From: a virus
IMG/VR virus record: IMGVR_UViG_3300042327_000473
Span: 1 to 45,133 of that record
Direction: 5' to 3' (one strand)
DNA length: 45,133 nucleotides
The position numbers and the translations under genes were made by a program. Below the pieces are notes generated by a model. That model made no database searches and had not been told where the DNA came from. It was given only the letters and a program-made list of their open reading frames with translations. This document shows, piece after piece, positions 13,323 through 25,500 of this stretch (the stretch's first letter is position 1; every line of letters begins with the position of its first letter).

Positions 13323-13946
13323 TCAAGATAGGAACCACCAGACCGCTCCAATGCCACCAGAAGCCAAAGCGACAATCGTAAGACCAGAAATCTTCCACGA
13401 ACTAAATGCAGTTACCAGAATTCCGAATATCAATAACCCTAAACAAGCCGAACTCGCTTGGTACACTACTCTGGTCTTGGTTTCTTCTTTCGCTTTTAGT
13501 TCTGCTTGCAGTTTTAACGCATTGGCTTCGGATAGTTTCTTGTTTTGTGCCTCTACTTTTGCCCACAGTTCCGTTGTTTCTGCATCGACCTTGACGGCTT
13601 CAGCACGGTCTTTGACTACAGCCTTCTCGTCCTTCTCCTTAATGATACGCTGAAACTCAGCAACCTTAACAACTGACGGCTTGCTCAACCCGCTCAGTCT
13701 TTGGATTTGCCCTTCAATAATTTCTCTAGGGATTCCAGCAGGGAGGGCAGGAGTGACAGCAACGAGAGCAGAAGCAGACTCAGAGACGATTTCTTCGACC
13801 TTCTTGATGTACGAGTCTTTTTCATTATTGTTAGAAATTATGACAGGCTGGGTAGGTTCTACGGTTGAACACCCTGTTAAAATAAAGGTTACAAAGAGGC
13901 ATAGAAACACCCCCATTTGTAAACTTTTAAGCCATTTAGTTTGCAT
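13323..13946 (-). CDS. Lipoprotein with coiled coil and C-terminal membrane segments (unimolecular spanin candidate)
   Basis: A 207-residue protein. Residues 1-26 are a lipoprotein signal ending in the lipobox LTGC (Cys26, followed by Ser, which favours outer-membrane sorting). Residues about 90-160 form a charged Lys/Glu/Ala coiled coil. Residues about 163-182 and 186-205 are two hydrophobic segments, ending WWFLS. A lipid-anchored N-terminus plus a C-terminal membrane anchor is the layout of unimolecular spanins, which link and fuse the inner and outer membranes in the last step of lysis; those normally have one C-terminal segment. It is the last late gene, near the holin. A fragment of its start region is duplicated at 14566-14607. 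Confidence 0.6.
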   Translation of the reverse strand: MQTKWLKSLQMGVFLCLFVTFILTGCSTVEPTQPVIISNNNEKDSYIKKVEEIVSESASALVAVTPALPAGIPREIIEGQIQRLSGLSKPSVVKVAEFQRIIKEKDEKAVVKDRAEAVKVDAETTELWAKVEAQNKKLSEANALKLQAELKAKEETKTRVVYQASSACLGLLIFGILVTAFSSWKISGLTIVALASGGIGAVWWFLS

Positions 13947-13972
13947 AACTATTTTGTGGTTCTTTCAGTTCG
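13925..13972 (-). repeat. 48-bp direct repeat, copy 1
   Basis: Matches 14586-14633 at 46 of 48 positions. It spans the first 7 codons of the lipoprotein gene, the 2-base spacer and the last codons (Thr-Glu-Arg-Thr-Thr-Lys stop) of the 198-residue gene. The matching copy spans the same elements after the 547-residue gene. Confidence 0.9.
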
Positions 13973-14545
13973 GTATCCTCCACGCATAGGATAATCAATA
14001 GGTTCTTGAATGTTTTCATTTCTCCAACCTCTCATTTTCGCATCGTAATCAAGACCAGCCCTGTATGTAGGAGTGTCTCCAAAGTAATCGTACATACCAA
14101 ATGTAGCCATATTTAATGCTGGTTCTAAACCAGACTTAATTCTCAAACCGTAATCTTCAAGAGTTGAAGGGTCTCTTTTTTCTCTGTTGTAAAAATCGGT
14201 AAAGTTTTCGTTTCTTCTGTTAACTGCATCAATAGCAGTAAGACCACCGCCAACCGCAATTCCACCAAGACCTGCGTATTTTCCAAATGTTCTTGAATTT
14301 GGATTGTTTGGAGTAAAGTCAGTATGGTCACCGTGAAGTCCTCCTCGTGCATCAAATCTAAGCCCTGCTTGTTTTTGTAGAAACGCCCTACGAGCATTAA
14401 GGTCAACTTGTCTTTCAATTATTGCTTTTCCTTTTGCTATTGCCACCTCGTTGTCGTACTGTCTAAATGCTTTAATTTGTTCTGGAGTCAGACTCATTGA
14501 AGTATCGGGGGGTAAGTAAAAATTATATTCGTCAGGTATAGGCAT
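13949..14545 (-). CDS. Paralogue of the 547-aa virion-type protein (shortened copy)
   Basis: A 198-residue protein. Residues about 85-198 align with the end of the protein at 14610-16253: both have NFTDFY, then R-D-P-S, then L-R-x-K-S-G-L-E-P-A-L, a D-T-P-T-Y-R-A motif and the ending GGYRTERTT. The N-terminus (MPIPDEYNF) also resembles the longer protein from about residue 292 (VPSEYDF), so this looks like a copy missing the first half and an internal part. A Gly-rich hydrophobic stretch (AGLGGIAVGGGLTAI) could contact membrane. Function unknown; a minor virion or ejection protein is plausible from position. It begins at ATG after TACTACT, a context shared with two other late genes. Confidence 0.7.
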   Translation of the reverse strand: MPIPDEYNFYLPPDTSMSLTPEQIKAFRQYDNEVAIAKGKAIIERQVDLNARRAFLQKQAGLRFDARGGLHGDHTDFTPNNPNSRTFGKYAGLGGIAVGGGLTAIDAVNRRNENFTDFYNREKRDPSTLEDYGLRIKSGLEPALNMATFGMYDYFGDTPTYRAGLDYDAKMRGWRNENIQEPIDYPMRGGYRTERTTK

Positions 14546-14565
14546 AGTAGTATTAGTTTATTAGT

Positions 14566-14607
14566 TTATTTTGTTTTTGTAGAAATTTTAAGCCATTTAG
14601 TTTGCAT
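14566..14607 (-). pseudogene. Vestigial start of a lipoprotein gene copy (13 codons)
   Basis: After the 547-residue gene, the minus strand reads MQTKWLKISTKTK then TAA. The first 7 codons are identical to the start of the lipoprotein gene (MQTKWLK), and the 2-base spacing to the upstream stop is the same. It is a relic of a duplication that copied the gene junction, with the rest of the lipoprotein gene lost. Confidence 0.7.
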
Positions 14608-14633
14608 AACTATCTTGTGGTTCTTTCAGTCCG
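14586..14633 (-). repeat. 48-bp direct repeat, copy 2
   Basis: The partner of 13925-13972 (46 of 48 identical). Similarity fades on the left past the vestigial codons and on the right into diverged paralogous coding sequence. Confidence 0.9.
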
Positions 14634-16253
14634 ATAACCACCAATCATAGGGAAATCAATTCCTTGCTGTCTGTAAAGGGCTTCAGCACGGTCTTTTTGT
14701 TCTTGGTCAAGGTATGCTCTGTATGTAGGAGTATCCGCAATAGCGTCATAAGCACCAAGTGTTAAAGCACTTAGTGCTGGTTCTAAACCAGACTTAACTC
14801 TTAGCATCATATTTTCTTCAAGCGAAGGGTCTCTTCCTGTTCTTTCATAAAAGTCAGTAAAGTTTCTGTCTCTTCTATCAAGAGCATCAAAAGGAGTCAT
14901 TGCAACAGCCCCAGCAACACCCGCTTTACCTGCAAACCGCAGAGCACTTGCTCCAAGTTCAGCGTTAACCATACTTCTTGTCGCTGGGTTTTGAATATAG
15001 TTCCTAGCGAAATTTCTTGCTGTATCTGGATTGCTAAATCCTCTTTGCATTGTCGATAGGAACTGGTCTTCTTCAGCAAGCCCCTTGGCAACGCTAATAA
15101 ACGGCTTGTATGGTGCTGTCAGAAGGTCTGTTCCGACAAAACCTGCGTGACCTCCCTTGTGAACTCTTCCAAATTCTTTTGCCACAGGAGGTCTTAATCC
15201 CAAAAGTCTTTCCTTATTAACTTGCTGATTGTAAGTATACATCGCATTAAATGCGTCAAACAACCCATCTTGACCAAAAGGAACTGAAGCCATATCTGGA
15301 TATATCTTAGATACTTTTGAAAATGGATGGTCTGGAGTATCTCCTTCTACTGTAAAATCATATTCAGAAGGAACAGCCATTCTTCCACGAGGAGAATAGA
15401 AAAATCCTTCTTGCCCATTGCCACCCTTGATGGCTTCTAGAACATTATTGTGAAGTTCTGGAATTAATGTGTTATCAAGTCTTCCAGTTTTCATCATTGC
15501 TTGAAGAAGCAACTGTCTGTCGTACTGAGCACTTACATCTGCGTGTTGCATATCAAGCCAACGACCACGCATCTTTGCGTTTCTTGCCCAATCATATGCT
15601 TCGTCAATGTAATCTGGTGGATTTACGCCAAGATATTCTGGTTTTAATGATTGCCTTAACATTTCTCTGTCCATTTGTTCTGAAATGCCAGCAGTAAGCC
15701 TTGTGTCTTTTAAACCACGCATCCTATCAAACTCCATTTCGTAATATCTTTGGATATTAAGTTGCTGTTGTCTTAACGCCTTGTAATAGGCTGGGTCTTG
15801 TTTTGAGTTTACTACTTGAATGCCATTAGTGCCTGTAGGTCTTACAACACGACCATATGGACCTTCTCTCATAGGAGGAGCACCAGATGCTTTATGTGCA
15901 ATTCCTTCTGGTCCTAACTCTCTGTAAACCTGTTCATATGCTTTGATTGGAAGTGCAGACGGATGTGCAGAGGCTTCATACAAAATTGGTACATTTTTTG
16001 CGTTTCCAATTATTGGATTATCAGAATTGTATCCACGCATACTACCAACATCACCATCTCTTGTCAGATAGGTGCTGTCTGGATAACGAAAGTCAGTTCC
16101 AATGTTTCCCCATCTTTCTATTTTGTCTGGCGAAACAACATCAGCCCATCTTGATGGTCTAAGTGCTTCTCTTAAAGAAATTCGGTCATTTTCGATTGTA
16201 TCATAAACATCAAAAATTGCCTGTTTTGTTGGGTCGAATTCTAAATTAGCCAT
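14610..16253 (-). CDS. Hypothetical late protein, probable minor virion protein (547 aa)
   Basis: A 547-residue soluble-looking protein with no recognised domain. The N-terminal 300 residues are rich in Arg, Asp and Tyr with many short helices. Residues about 435-455 are Ala/Gly-rich and hydrophobic (LRFAGKAGVAGAVAMTPFDA). The C-terminal 110 residues are shared with the 198-residue gene just downstream. The 448-residue protein upstream of the terminase has a faintly similar Gly-rich stretch (LELGGGLYDVFGDNGVYMN), so the three may be related. It lies between holin and its paralogue, at the far end of the late operon after the giant gene. The ATG follows ACTACT with no Shine-Dalgarno sequence. 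Confidence 0.65.
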   Translation of the reverse strand: MANLEFDPTKQAIFDVYDTIENDRISLREALRPSRWADVVSPDKIERWGNIGTDFRYPDSTYLTRDGDVGSMRGYNSDNPIIGNAKNVPILYEASAHPSALPIKAYEQVYRELGPEGIAHKASGAPPMREGPYGRVVRPTGTNGIQVVNSKQDPAYYKALRQQQLNIQRYYEMEFDRMRGLKDTRLTAGISEQMDREMLRQSLKPEYLGVNPPDYIDEAYDWARNAKMRGRWLDMQHADVSAQYDRQLLLQAMMKTGRLDNTLIPELHNNVLEAIKGGNGQEGFFYSPRGRMAVPSEYDFTVEGDTPDHPFSKVSKIYPDMASVPFGQDGLFDAFNAMYTYNQQVNKERLLGLRPPVAKEFGRVHKGGHAGFVGTDLLTAPYKPFISVAKGLAEEDQFLSTMQRGFSNPDTARNFARNYIQNPATRSMVNAELGASALRFAGKAGVAGAVAMTPFDALDRRDRNFTDFYERTGRDPSLEENMMLRVKSGLEPALSALTLGAYDAIADTPTYRAYLDQEQKDRAEALYRQQGIDFPMIGGYRTERTTR

Positions 16254-16258
16254 AGTAG

Positions 16259-16561
16259 TTATTTCGCTTTTTGTATAAATTTTCTCCGCACATACTCAAA
16301 TAGTTCGGGTGCAATAGAGCCAGAAATAGAGCACAATACAGACTTGTACATCGGGTCAATGGAGACCCCATATAGGGCAAAGTAACTGATAATACCCACA
16401 ATGCCACCTGCAATGACTTTTCTTGTCCAGATGGCTATGTGGTACTCCTCGTTAGTTAAAATGAGCCTAGCAAGCATCCCAAGCCCTCCAAGGATAGCCA
16501 TAATCCAGCCACCCTTCTTGAAGTCCTCAAGGACAGCCTCCATTGATTGATTATCGGACAT
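16259..16561 (-). CDS. Holin-like membrane protein
   Basis: A 100-residue protein with hydrophobic segments at about 18-36 (GWIMAILGGLGMLARLILT), 49-67 (VIAGGIVGIISYFALYGVS) and 72-88, charged termini and a basic tail (RRKFIQKAK). Size, layout and the KKGGW-x-MAILGGLG start resemble the LydA-type phage holin family. It would let the endolysin pass or depolarise the inner membrane at lysis. It overlaps the end of the giant gene by 11 bases, and AAAGGG about 8 bases before the ATG could be a ribosome-binding site. The endolysin is in the plus-strand operon, so the lysis genes are split. Confidence 0.65.
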   Translation of the reverse strand: MSDNQSMEAVLEDFKKGGWIMAILGGLGMLARLILTNEEYHIAIWTRKVIAGGIVGIISYFALYGVSIDPMYKSVLCSISGSIAPELFEYVRRKFIQKAK

Positions 16562-19500
16562 ATTTTAACCCTTTCTGGGCAAACTCTTTTGCGAAAATTT
16601 CATCCACAGCATCCTGCTCGTGATGATAGTTGCCAATGTAAGCAGAGGCTGAGTTAAACAACTTGAACATCTGGTTACCATTTTCCTTTGTTCGGATAAT
16701 CTGATAGCCAAGTTTGTTTCGGATGATTTGCCAGTTCTGATAGTTCTGACCCTCAACCTGCACATTCTCAATGGCTTCAAAGTTGGTAATGTCTGCAAGT
16801 TTCTGTTCGTCTGGCGTAGGCTTAGGCAGGACAGGCTGGTCTCCAGCACTTGTGGGTGGCGGGTTTGCAACAGACGGAGAGTTCGGGTCTACTGTTGGGG
16901 TGACAGGTCTGTCCTTACTTGTGTAAAGCATATGTCCGTCCTTTGTGTAGGACAGGTCAAAGAACTCAGACAGTTTACTTACCATACTAGGCGTAATCAC
17001 CTTTGTCTTTTCAACAACCTGTCCGTTCTGGTTCACCCTAAAGTAAGCAAGTTCACCAAAGTCCTGCATCTGACCAGCAATTCTCTTAAGGGTACTAGAG
17101 TGTTCTGGCTTACCGCCAGACCTTTCATAGACCTCAATTACATCCTTAGCAAAAGCAGGGACAGAGGCTAGTGAGCCTAAGATAAATCCTTTGTTTTCCT
17201 TAGAGTAAGGAATGATTGTACCAAGCACCTTAACAGGGCTGAAATCATTCTGACCACCAGTAATCAAAGTCTGAGCGTGGCGAAGTTTGACAACATCATC
17301 TTCAATGAAGTGAGCCATAACTCTTGCTTGGGTAATGTCTCCGAATGTACCAATTTCAGAGGTAGGAATCTCAAGAAGTTTAGCACCATCAACCCCAACA
17401 AACTGCTCTCCCTTGAAGTACAGTTTATATCTGAAAGCAGATTTGCCGTCCTTCTGCTTGCCGTGTAGTTCTCTTTTGATAATGTATCTTCCATCATTAG
17501 AGTAACGAAGAGAGTCTGCCTTGGTAGCAATGTCTCCATCAGCCCAGTTAAGGTTTCCAAAATGAACTCCAGAATCAACCAAGGACAAAAGATGTTCCTT
17601 AGCAAAAGTCCTAGTTGCAATAAAGTTAGTTACCTCTGACTTGTATCTGGCAATTGAAGTTTCAACAGCCATTGTTGTAAGCAGTAGTTTTTCAATACGC
17701 TCGTGTTCAAGTCTGATAGTATCTTTGTCGTGTCCTGTGTAATCCAATGTGCCTTGGTCGGGGAACCAAGGAGTTCTTCCTTGATTCTCAGCATTAATAA
17801 GACCTTGAGCACGAGCCATACCTGCATTGTTTTCCAACGCTAGTCGTTCAACAACGCTGGCATTCAAGTTAACTCTTTCATTCAATGGCAACTTTTCATA
17901 CAAGACCTTGGCATATGGCATTTGGTCAAACATACTTGAGATGTTTCTTCTATCCATAGACTCCTGCAACTGGGCAAGGAACCCTTCCATTTCAGCAATA
18001 GACTGAATGGTCATTTTCTCTGTCTTAAAAGGCTTAGTCGAATCCTTGTTCTTAGGGTCAACTGCTTCGTATGACTTGGTAGCCTCTGTCAGATAAATAA
18101 ACCCATTCACATCCTTGGCATCCTGTAGCCAGTAAAAAGCCTGTTCAATATACTCCTTCTTCTGAACAAGTTTACCAATTTCCTCTGGAGACATTCCTTT
18201 AATCCTGTCTTGGAATTGAGCCTCTGTAATCCCTTCAAGGCGAATGTATGCATTGACTTGGTCTTGCCTTCTTCCTAGCACTAGGTCTAAAGCATCCTCT
18301 ACAAACCTAGTAACAAGAGCCTTTCTATTGGCTGGCAGGTCAAGGTTGTCCAAGATGCCAGACCTAAGCCGTTGGAGTTCCGACCAATGCTTTTGATTAA
18401 TAGTCTCCAACTTAGATGGAGGAATCGTGTACACATCATTAGGAACCAGCATCTTAATGATAAGGGCATCTTCCGCAGAGATAGGCAAATCTGGGTTAGC
18501 CATATGATACTTAGCCTTTTCTTCGGCAAAGAACATATAGTCAGCCAAGGTAGCCAGTCTTCTATCTTTCTCACCCCTAGCAATATCCTTTAGGACAGGA
18601 GAAGATTGGTCTGCAAGAGTCTTTTCACCACGGTTTGTGAAACCAATCTGCCACTCACTACCACTCCAGTCAAGGGGGTGCATTGAGCCATACAAATCGT
18701 AAGACACCTTGGGGAACGCCAAGTAAAGTTGATGTGTTCTAGGGTTGTTAGGAGTAACAATAAGACCAGCACTACTATAACCAAGAGCCTTGGCTCGTTC
18801 TTCAAACCGTTTAACAAACTCATTGTAACCCTTGGCTCGCTCTTCAGCGTGTGCTTTTTTCTCTATTAGAGACCTTTCACGCTGAATCAAATAGGCATCC
18901 ATATTAACTCTGCGTTGAATGATTTCGTCAATTACCCTTTGGTATTCTGGGTTGGTGTACTTAGCAATCTGTTGAGGAGAGATATCAACAGGAGGTTTTC
19001 CTGCATCGTGATGTGGGTATGTCCATCCTTCTGGCGTTTCAACAATGCCTGTGGACTTAATCAATTTTCTAAGAGGCTCTGCTCTAGCATCAAGGGACTC
19101 AAGTTTTTGCTTCAACACCCCCTGTTCTATTCTAATTTTCTCTATCTGTTTATACATCTCCCTCGTTGCTCTCCTGCTATTATTTCTGATAATAGTATTT
19201 CTTTCCACCGCATTGGTTGCGGTTAGGTCTGGAACTGGAACTTTAGGAGGAATGATTTCTTGTGCTTGAACATTTAGTTCATCTATTCTTGCTTGAACTT
19301 CATCCATCTGTTGCACCAATCTTTCAAGTGCTGGGTTGTTTTGTCTAAACTGCTCAACCTTATCCTTGTAATTAGTTACATCAAGAGTCTGGTTTATTCT
19401 GGCTTCAAGAGGTTTGATTTCTTTATTGAGGTCAAAAATTCTGCTTTCTAGATGTTTCTTTTGTGCGTTTATTGAAGCAATGTCACCAACAGTTGCTCCC

Positions 19501-22500
19501 TTCAACTCCAGTTCGTGTGCTTTAAATTCTAGAGCATCAACTTGAGCGTAAAGTCTCTGTACCTCCGCATAAAGGTTTTCAATCTTTACTTGCGTCTGAA
19601 CTAGGTCTCTTCCTTCTGCACCAATTTCGGTCATCCAAATCTCAGTCTTAAGGTTTTTGATAAACTTTTCGTCTGCTTGAATAGGAGTCAATGCACCTTC
19701 TTGCTTATCAAGCGAATGTTGGTCTTTTAGTTCTTGAAACTTCTTTCTGTGAACAGGGTCTTTCATCCACGCCTGTTCGTGCTGAGTAAACCTGTGGTCT
19801 TTTTGCACAAAATTAAGTTCCTCAATTAGGTCAAACTCTGGATTGCTTCTTACTCTTTCCATTCCAGCCCTAATCAAGTCATCATACAGAAGACCCCTTT
19901 CCTTATTAGCGTCTCTAAGGGCTTCTTGCACAAGCAACTTAATATCTTTTGGTCGTGCTTGAATTGGTCCACGCCAAGAAGCACTTCTTGGCTTCAACTC
20001 AGATTCGCCAGCCTTTCCAACAACTTCTTCTGCAAGTTTAGGGAATTTATTACGGTTAATTTCAACCCACTTAGTGAAACTAGGAAGTTCCATAGTGTAT
20101 CCGTGCCTTCTTGAAGCCTCCTTTTCAGTATAATACAACTCTGTTAGTTGCCACTCTGCGTTAGACATTCCTTCTGGACGAACAGGGCGTGGCTCTGGCT
20201 TGCTCTGTAGGTTTTCTGCACGAGCAATAAGAGTGTTGATTCTTTCTAGTGTACCAGCAGTCATACCACGCCAGTTGTCTTCAATAGTAAGAATGCCCTC
20301 TACGAATGCAGTTTGCATCTCAGAAAGGGTGACAAAAGACTGCTTCTTTCCAGCGACTCCTTCTGTGTCTGCTAGAAATCTGGGAGCCATAGACTTAGCA
20401 CCAACAAATCCTTCAAGGCTTTTCAAGTTGATAACCTTTTTGTAAGGGTTACCAGTCTTGTCTCCCTCTTGAATTGAAAACAAACCATCAATCCACTTGT
20501 TAGTAACCTTTTTGCCAGAAGCCTCTGCGTACTGTCTTACAAGGAAACGAAGTTTATCCTTGATTGTAGCAACATTATCTTTGTCTGCGTCTAAAAGAGT
20601 CTCAAGGTCTTGAGCAGACTTTTCCTTAACACCAAGGTCGGCTAGTTGTTTGTGATATTCATCACGCAATCTCTTGGCGTAAGCCATAGGAGTTTCTCCC
20701 TGTGCCATAGGAAGAGTTGTGTCTAGCCAGTTTTGAGTGTCGTAAGGCTTTCCGTCCTCATCCTTCCCAAGGAAAGACGCTCTCTCAAACCAAGCCTGTT
20801 GTAGGGCATCAGAATACTTGTCTAGTTCTGGGAATGCACCTAACTTATTTAACGCCACCTCAAGGGCATAGACCTTGTTCTGTGCGTTGGTTACATTTTG
20901 TTTTCTGTTCTTTAAGTCCTTAGAGACTTGAAGAGCAACTTCTTTGTACACCTGTGCTGGTTCGTAATCTTCATCAGAGTACACCTCTTTACCAAAAGCA
21001 TCCTTTTGTTTTCTGAGTTCTTTGTACTTCTTTTCAAACAGTTCACGAACTACGCTTTGTGTTTCTTCAAGTTGCTTTTGAAGTTCCTTAATCTTAGAAA
21101 GAGTACCAGTCTTTTTGTCTAAAACTCCAGCAATTCTTTTCTGTTCCTTTTCTTTGTGTTGCTGAATCTTGTAATGATGGTCTCGATAAATTTCCTTGAT
21201 GTAACTTTCAAAAGACTTTCTTGGCATAGTGCCTCTCTTTAGGTCGGCAATAGCCTTGCTCATATCCATAATAGAAGATGCGGTGCTAACAACATTAACG
21301 CCACCATCTCCATCTAGATGTAGAACAACACCTCTGTCTGTGGTTTGTTTACCTTTAAGTCTGGTGATTTTTTCACGCAGTTTAACCAGTTCGTCAAGAG
21401 TTGCCGTTTTCTTTTGAACTACCTTTTTACCCTTAGCATTCGTAACCATCTTCGCAACAACGCCATTAGCCAAGTCTTTTTCAAGGCTGGCAATCTGCTC
21501 AGAGGCAGGAATTTTAGAATCCCTAAACTCAACCTCATCAGTATGATGAGACATTGGTGCGTCATTTTCAGAAATTCTTACGGCAACAAAATATTCACCC
21601 TGCTTGTATAGGGCAAAGTTATCAAAAGTACTCTTCCCAAGCACGAACGACTTTGATTCTTCACCGCCAACTGTTTGTAGGTACTTAGAAAGAATGTAAC
21701 TCTTAGTTGGACCTTTAACTTCACCAAAGTTTCTAGACAAAGCCAATGCTGGCTGTCTTTTGTTTACCATATGGGTAGCCTCTCTCAAAAACCTTTTGAT
21801 ATTTTCCTGTCTGACAACTGCACTTTCTACGGTTTTACCAAAACCACCAACCTGTTCCTTAATCATTGGAGAAGAAATGATGACTTCACCAGTTCTAATA
21901 TCTCTTAATGTAAGGGCAGAAGTGTTTAGACCAGTACCTTCTTCTAGTACCTTGAAGTGAGTGCCTTCAAAGTGCCAAAGATTCATAGCATCAATATTGG
22001 TAAGTCCGTCACCCTTACCCACAGCAACCACAAAACGGCTATTTCTACCGCCTTCGTGCGTCCAATTAATTCCTTCAAAGCCACCATCTTCTAGTTCTTT
22101 CAACGCTTTAAGAAGATTTTCCTTAACTACCTTTGCAGTATCAATGACAATGCCTTCGCCAAGAACGCCTCCTTCGTTAACAAGTGAGTAGAAAAGTCTT
22201 ACGCTTTCAGCAATCGCTTCATATGAACCCAATGTAAGTTCTCCTTTTTTGGCTTGTTCGTAAAGATTTGCTCTAACAAAATCTGCAATTTCAGCATAAG
22301 TCCGACCCTTGCTAAGTTTTCCTTTCTTCAAATCTATCTGAATGTCGGAAGCAATAAGAGTATCCATTACACGCTCGTGGAATTCTGCCGTAACCATACC
22401 CTTAATGTTGTCAGAGTGGTGTCTAAACAATGCACGAGTAACTTCAGCCTCTGCTTTAATGTCTCTGTAAATGTTGTTAGTTTTAAGCAACTGACTTCTT

Positions 22501-25500
22501 TCCTTCGCACCCATAGTGCTTGTGCGAATGGTCTCAAAAAGAAACGCCTTTGTTTTTTCAGCAAAAGCAACTCTCATTGCCTGTTCATCAATGATGCTCA
22601 TTGAACCCTTGTCACCATTGTCTACCTGTTTAGCCAACTGCTGGTCTAGAAGGAAGAATATGTCCTTTTGAACATCGTCAAATTTCTTGTAAAACTTTTT
22701 GATTCCTCCGTGCTTTCCAAATAGGTCATTAAGAACACTCTGGTTGTCTTCCAACTGAAGCCATTCCGCTGTCTTGCCAGCCTTAACAGCCTCAAGATAT
22801 TCTGGGATTGCTTTAAAAATCTGGTAATCTCTTTCGCTCATTTCTGCAATGTGCGACAGCATAGGAATGCCACTCTGTTCAATCTTTTCTTTTGTAAGGA
22901 AACCCTTTCTGAATCTAGCAAGAACCGTGTCTCTTACTTTGAGTACATTCTTATGGTAATCTTTACCAAAAGCCCTGCCCTTAATAGAACTTTCAACTAC
23001 TCCATTTTTGCTAACTCCAAGGAGTGCAATGTCAGCAATCTCACCTAGGATTTTATTAGAAACAAGATGGGGCAACTGTTTTCTTAATGCACTAATTGTG
23101 TACTCTCTAAGTTGTTTTGCAATTTCCAGTCTTTGCTGGGGGTTGAATTTATCAGCATTTTGCTTGGCTGTTAGTTCTCCAACCTTGTCTAGTTGTTCTT
23201 GAACAAGAAGGTCTAATCCTTCTTCGGTAATACGCTTAGGATTTTCAATAACAGTAACACCATCAGCACCAACAACCCAATTCAAGAAAGCCTCATTAAT
23301 CTTAGTCGTATCAGATAGACCTCTAATTTTCTGTTCAAGTACTTCTGAGATAGTCTTTGGAGGATTGTTTGTCCCATTCTTAGGCTTCTTTGCAGGACTG
23401 AACGCAAAGTAGTTAGCCTCACTTCGTCTTGAAACATTTTCAATAAAACGATTGTTATCAAGCAAGCCTACAGCGGAACTTGTGATTTCAGAAACTGGAT
23501 TATGGTACTGGTATTCAATAGACTGAACTCCGTGTTTCTTCATAAACTTTACAGTTTCTGGAGTGAACAGCCAAAGGTCGTAATCAAATCCTTCTTTTGC
23601 AAATATGTCCGTCTTAGAGTTAAACAACTCTCCAATCGTAACTCCTTCACCTGTGTCAATAGTAAGCAATTCTGCAAGAATGCTCTTCTTATCAACACCA
23701 GACAGACTGGAAATTCTGTCTACAAGCACTCCAACAACAGACTCAACAGGAGAGTTAGAATGAATGTCGCTAATGTCAATGTGTCGCTGGGTGTCAATGT
23801 ACCCTGTCTTCATTGAACCATTGCTCACCATTGATGCTTGACCCATATCTGGGGTGTAGTGCAACCAACCAGTCGGGGAGTAGTACTCACCGCCTCTTGC
23901 ACCAAATCTAGAGGCAAGACCTTCGCTAACATAATCGTATACGGAAGAGCCGTTAATAGGAGTATGGGTAGAGTGTGGCTTGTTTAGGGTATATACAGAA
24001 AGGATTTCTCCGTCCTTGTTTCTGTAAACGGTGTTAGCAAGTGCAGACAATTCAGAACTAGACAATGGATTGCCTTCGTGGTCTCGCTTGGACTTTGCAG
24101 GGCTATGATTGTACTGGCTTCTGACATAGGCAGAATTCCAATCCACACCAAAGCCTTCACCAGCCCTTACCTTGATTGAACCCATTCGTCTAATGTTCAT
24201 ATCAAACACCACATCTGGAAGAACAATTTTACCTGCTTTTGACTCAAGGGCATAACCGCTATTCTGAAGTTTCCATCTTGGATTGGAGTGTTCTCCTGTG
24301 CGAATCATTTCCTTTGTAGGATGGAACCCAATTACAGCGTTAACAATAGTCCGCATATGACCAGCATCTCTTGCCCCAACTGCACCATTCTTCATAAACA
24401 TTCTAACACCCGCTTCAGCAGTTTCACTATTAGAGTAGTGAGTTAGCATATCCTTAATCGACTGATAAAGAGCAGACTTGGTTTCAAATAGTTTTCTAAC
24501 CGTCTTCCAACTCATACCTGTTTCATTCCAGTTATTCCAAGCGTAATCAATACGAGTCAGCAACGCATCGTGGTCAACTGACTTTACTAGAATCTCAGCA
24601 CCACCAACTTCAGTTTCAAATACTCCATCAACCATCTTCTTGGTTCTTTCAAAGTAAAGATTGATTTCAACAGGAATGAAATTCGTGTGCCTAATTTCGT
24701 TGTTGCCAGAAACTCTTGAGCCATCGGCTTCTTCTCTTTCTTTGGCAATGTATTCAGTTTTAGCAATGTTAGAAACATTCTTTCCAAACACACCTTCTCT
24801 TGCCATTTCAATAATGGTGTTAAGTTGTGCAAACCTTGCTACCGTGTTGGCTGGAAGATAGTCAGAAAGGATTTTAAGTTCTGCGGTTGTTGCCTTGCCT
24901 GTAAGTCTAACACGAGGGTTACCCTCCCATACGCTTTCCCAGAACTTTCTTCGCTTATCTACAGACCATTGACCAGCACCACTCACATCATCTCCAGCAA
25001 CAGATTCTGCTTCTGGAATTGCGGAACCAACATCTTCATCTAGACCCATTTCACGCTTAGGAGTACGCCAATGTGCTCTTAGGTCATCCCTGTTAGGAAG
25101 ACGATTGAACTTTGGCTTGCCTCCGTCAGCAGGTTTATTGTTCTTCTTCTCTTTCTTTGGCTTAGAATAACGACCAACTTCTACCTCTTGACCGCCAGCG
25201 TTCTTTCCAATAACAGAAATTTCAAGCCCTCTGTCTTTGATATCAAGTTCCATCAAGCCCCTCATCACGCCCTGCATAGCAACGGCAGATTCTTTCTGAA
25301 GAACACTTTCTGCTATTCTGACTGATGTTCCGTCAGCGTTAGTTGTCCAAAGATGTTCCAACTGACTGGCTACGCCTATTTCAATACCCTTTGATTTTCT
25401 GGGGTTAACCTTCCAGCCTTGGTACATATCTCTTGAAGCCCTTTGAACAAAGTGTTGCATCAACTTTTCAAGTTTAGGAATGCGAACTCTTTGACCTGTC

